Below are positions 6,939 to 8,575 of a stretch of 8,575 nt of DNA, piece by piece. The position numbers and the translations under genes were made by a program. The stretch is from the NCBI GenBank assembly GCA_964511215.1, contig CAZEER010000083.1:1-8575 (forward strand). Reading direction: 5' to 3'. Under the pieces are notes generated by a model that had not been told where the DNA came from, ran no database searches, and saw only the letters and a program-made list of their open reading frames with translations. Positions within the stretch are counted from its first letter, which is position 1. Every line of letters begins with the position of its first letter. The DNA comes from CAZEER01 sp964511215. Its GTDB lineage: Bacteria > Fidelibacterota > Marinisomatia > Marinisomatales > UBA1611.

Positions 6939-7924
6939 GCAAGGAACTTTGCTTTTTTATTAAACGATCCACCTGATGATTTAATTAAAATATTAGCTTT
7001 ATGTAGAGTGTTGAAATAATTATCAATAATTTTCTTATTCCAGTTTTCACTAAAGACGATTTCACCCAATTCTAATTTATTTTGTTCTAATAAAATTTCA
7101 TGCATTCCAATATTATTAAATAATGTACTAATTATAAACGAATTTTCTATTATCATCTTTTTAATGTGTGAAGTGTTATAGGTGTAAAAATAATTATATG
7201 GATAGCCAGGTCGAGGATCATAATAGGCTGTCTGAATAGTTTCATTATATCCACCATAAAAAATAACTAAATCTACATTTTTATCAATCAAATATTTGAC
7301 TATCATATGAAGATGTTGATTATGATTTGATGATATTACTGAAAAATTAGAGACAAAGATGTTACCATTTTTAAATCCTTTATCAACAAGTTTTTCTTTT
7401 AGCGCTCCCGCAATAGAAGGGCTACCAAGAAATCCGGTAGATCCACCAAAAAATGCAATAATATATTTACTTTCCTGAGCTGAATCGAATGAATCTGCAT
7501 TAAACCCTTCATCTCCTCTAAAACCCATACCATTAGTTGTTTTATTCTGAGACATTAATAAATCAGGTTTTCCTTTAAACCCGATATAAGGGTCAGGCTG
7601 ATAGTATTCATTTAAGCCGATTCCGAGATACTTATTTTTATAAATTTTATGAGGAATAATCAGGTCAATAACTATTAAGGATGTTACTAAGTAGAGTAAA
7701 TAAGGTATTCGCTTTTTAAAATAATATATTATCCAAATGATAGAAATAAATATCACAATGATTGAAAAGCTTTCGAGGTGTTTAGAAAAATTGAGTGTTA
7801 CAATTTGGCCATCACCATCCCCCAGTATATAATCAATTATTAGATTAATTATCCTTAATAATAATGTAAAGGAGATTATTAGAGTAATAATATTAATCTG
7901 TAAAGATTTTTTTATATTTTTCAT
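6939..7924 (-). CDS. Membrane-anchored SGNH/GDSL-hydrolase-like protein (3'-partial, truncated by gap)
   Basis: 328 codons are visible from ATG 7922-7924 to the gap edge. Three hydrophobic segments (about residues 10-34, 52-69 and 73-91) are followed by an extracytoplasmic-type domain. YYQPDPYIGFKGKP (107-120) and GMGFRGDE (132-139) match the lead-in often seen in exopolysaccharide-cluster SGNH proteins. FFGGSTGFLG (158-167) carries the block I nucleophile candidate S162. VSNFSVISSNHNQHL (191-205) is block II-like. FYGGYNE (222-228) is block III with N227. The block V DxxH would lie in the missing part, so catalytic competence cannot be judged. Such proteins usually add or remove acyl groups on surface polysaccharides, which is inference here. 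The upstream GT61 gene ends 5 bp before this start, indicating an operon. The frame stays formally open through the Ns into the antisense of the MFS gene, but that tail is an artefact. Confidence 0.75.
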
Positions 7925-7929
7925 TTAGA

Positions 7930-8575
7930 TTAAAGTTTCTTTAATTCAATAGTATCTTTATTATTCAATATTTTACTTAGTTTCTCAATATTGATGCTGT
8001 AATTCTTATGATAATCACTTCCTTCAAATGGTGGTTCCGCAAATAATATATGATAATCAACTAATGATGAAGCAATGGATGCAAATGATCCATCAACTAC
8101 AAATTCGATGAAAATTGTATTTGGTCTGCATGCATACATATGACAACATGCCCCACCATGAGGAGCAACAATAATTTGACTGTTGTAGTAAAGATCAAAT
8201 CTTTCTTCATATTCATAATTTGAATGTACAAATTCAATAAATTCTAAATTATTTTTCATTGAATAATTTTTTAATAAATCTATAATTTGATCTTCATTTA
8301 TTACTTTCCTACGATTAACATTTTTTCTGGTCTGGTAGATTAAATATTTCCCCCCCCGTATATTTAATTTTTGTTGATATAATTGTCTTACTTTACTTAA
8401 ATATTTCATTGGTACGATTCGGTTGACAAAGGTTGAGTGCGGAAAATAGGTAGTGATAAATAAATTTTTAACTTTGATTGTATCTTCCCATAAATATGTT
8501 ATCTCATTTTCAATTTTACAAATATTGCGTAAAAATTTTTCAATATGATTTTGAGCATTATATAATAAAATTTTC
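7930..8575 (-). CDS. DUF563/GT61-family glycosyltransferase (5'-partial, runs off right edge)
   Basis: The frame is open from the TAA at 7930-7932 to the window edge (214 sense codons), so the gene starts to the right of the window and the internal ATG at 8407-8409 is not the start; the residues before it (for example NLFITTYFPHSTFVNRIVP) fit the family. The family pattern is clear: YLIYQTRKN and RRKVINE (8293-8310), a EYEERFDLYYNSQIIV stretch, then APHGGACCHMYACRPNTIFIEF, with PHGGA at 8149-8163. Such enzymes transfer sugars in surface glycan synthesis; donor and acceptor cannot be told. The protein ends on IELKKL. It is 5 bp upstream of the SGNH gene and likely its operon partner. Oddity: a run of eight G in the coding strand (8350-8357) encodes Arg-Gly-Gly with GGG codons, which are rare in this genome, and any one-base length change stops translation soon after. 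Confidence 0.85.
   Translation of the reverse strand, partial: KILLYNAQNHIEKFLRNICKIENEITYLWEDTIKVKNLFITTYFPHSTFVNRIVPMKYLSKVRQLYQQKLNIRGGKYLIYQTRKNVNRRKVINEDQIIDLLKNYSMKNNLEFIEFVHSNYEYEERFDLYYNSQIIVAPHGGACCHMYACRPNTIFIEFVVDGSFASIASSLVDYHILFAEPPFEGSDYHKNYSINIEKLSKILNNKDTIELKKL
8350..8357 (-). repeat. G8 homopolymer inside the glycosyltransferase gene
   Basis: Eight consecutive C on the plus strand, read as CGG GGG GGG in the gene. It is the longest G/C homopolymer in the window; the next longest is the G6 at 3060-3065. Loss of one G leads to TAA three codons after the tract, and gain of one to TAA about a dozen codons after. The tract is therefore a candidate slipped-strand contingency site, in the in-frame state in this assembly. 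Confidence 0.6.

Overview
The window is AT-rich, with A/T-ending codons throughout. It reads like a contig from an uncultured bacterium of the Fibrobacterota-Chlorobiota-Bacteroidota (FCB) neighbourhood. The best clue is the first gene, which ends in a type IX-secretion-style C-terminal domain opening with YPNPFN, a form common in Marinimicrobia (SAR406), Ignavibacteria and relatives. A Marinimicrobia-like marine organism is my guess; no rRNA or other phylogenetic marker is present. A run of exactly 100 Ns (6839-6938) shows this is a scaffold, so the order of genes across that point is inferred by the assembler.

Layout. (1) 1-1862, plus strand: C-terminal part of a large secreted protein with a CotH kinase domain, a beta-sandwich linker, a lamin-tail domain and a T9SS sorting domain; its start lies left of the window. 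(2) 1871-2257, minus: a small membrane-anchored OB-fold protein of the tRNA_anti-like type. (3) 2258-2357: a 100-bp divergent intergenic region with a perfect 7-bp-arm inverted repeat between two TATAAT-like boxes. (4) 2358-4571, plus: a complete FdhF/YdeP-family molybdopterin oxidoreductase. (5) 4568-4894, minus: a small basic putative lipoprotein whose stop codon overlaps that of the oxidoreductase. (6) 4988-5368, minus: a small HAD-superfamily phosphatase with a clear Shine-Dalgarno sequence. (7) 5571-6836, plus: an MFS-type membrane transporter that starts on TTG. (8) 6839-6938: scaffold gap. (9) 6939-7924, minus: a membrane-anchored SGNH/GDSL-hydrolase-like protein whose C-terminus is lost in the gap. 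(10) 7930-8575, minus: a DUF563/GT61-type glycosyltransferase that runs off the right edge and contains a G8 homopolymer.

How the genes relate. The GT61 glycosyltransferase and the SGNH protein are 5 bp apart on one strand and look like part of a surface-polysaccharide operon extending rightward. The left part is a collection of single-gene units in alternating orientation (convergent pairs 8 bp apart or overlapping, one divergent pair), with no evident shared pathway. I found no tRNA, rRNA, CRISPR array, insertion sequence or clear new defence or mobile system. The most testable oddity is the G8 tract in the glycosyltransferase: a one-base slip in either direction truncates the protein, as in known phase-variable loci.
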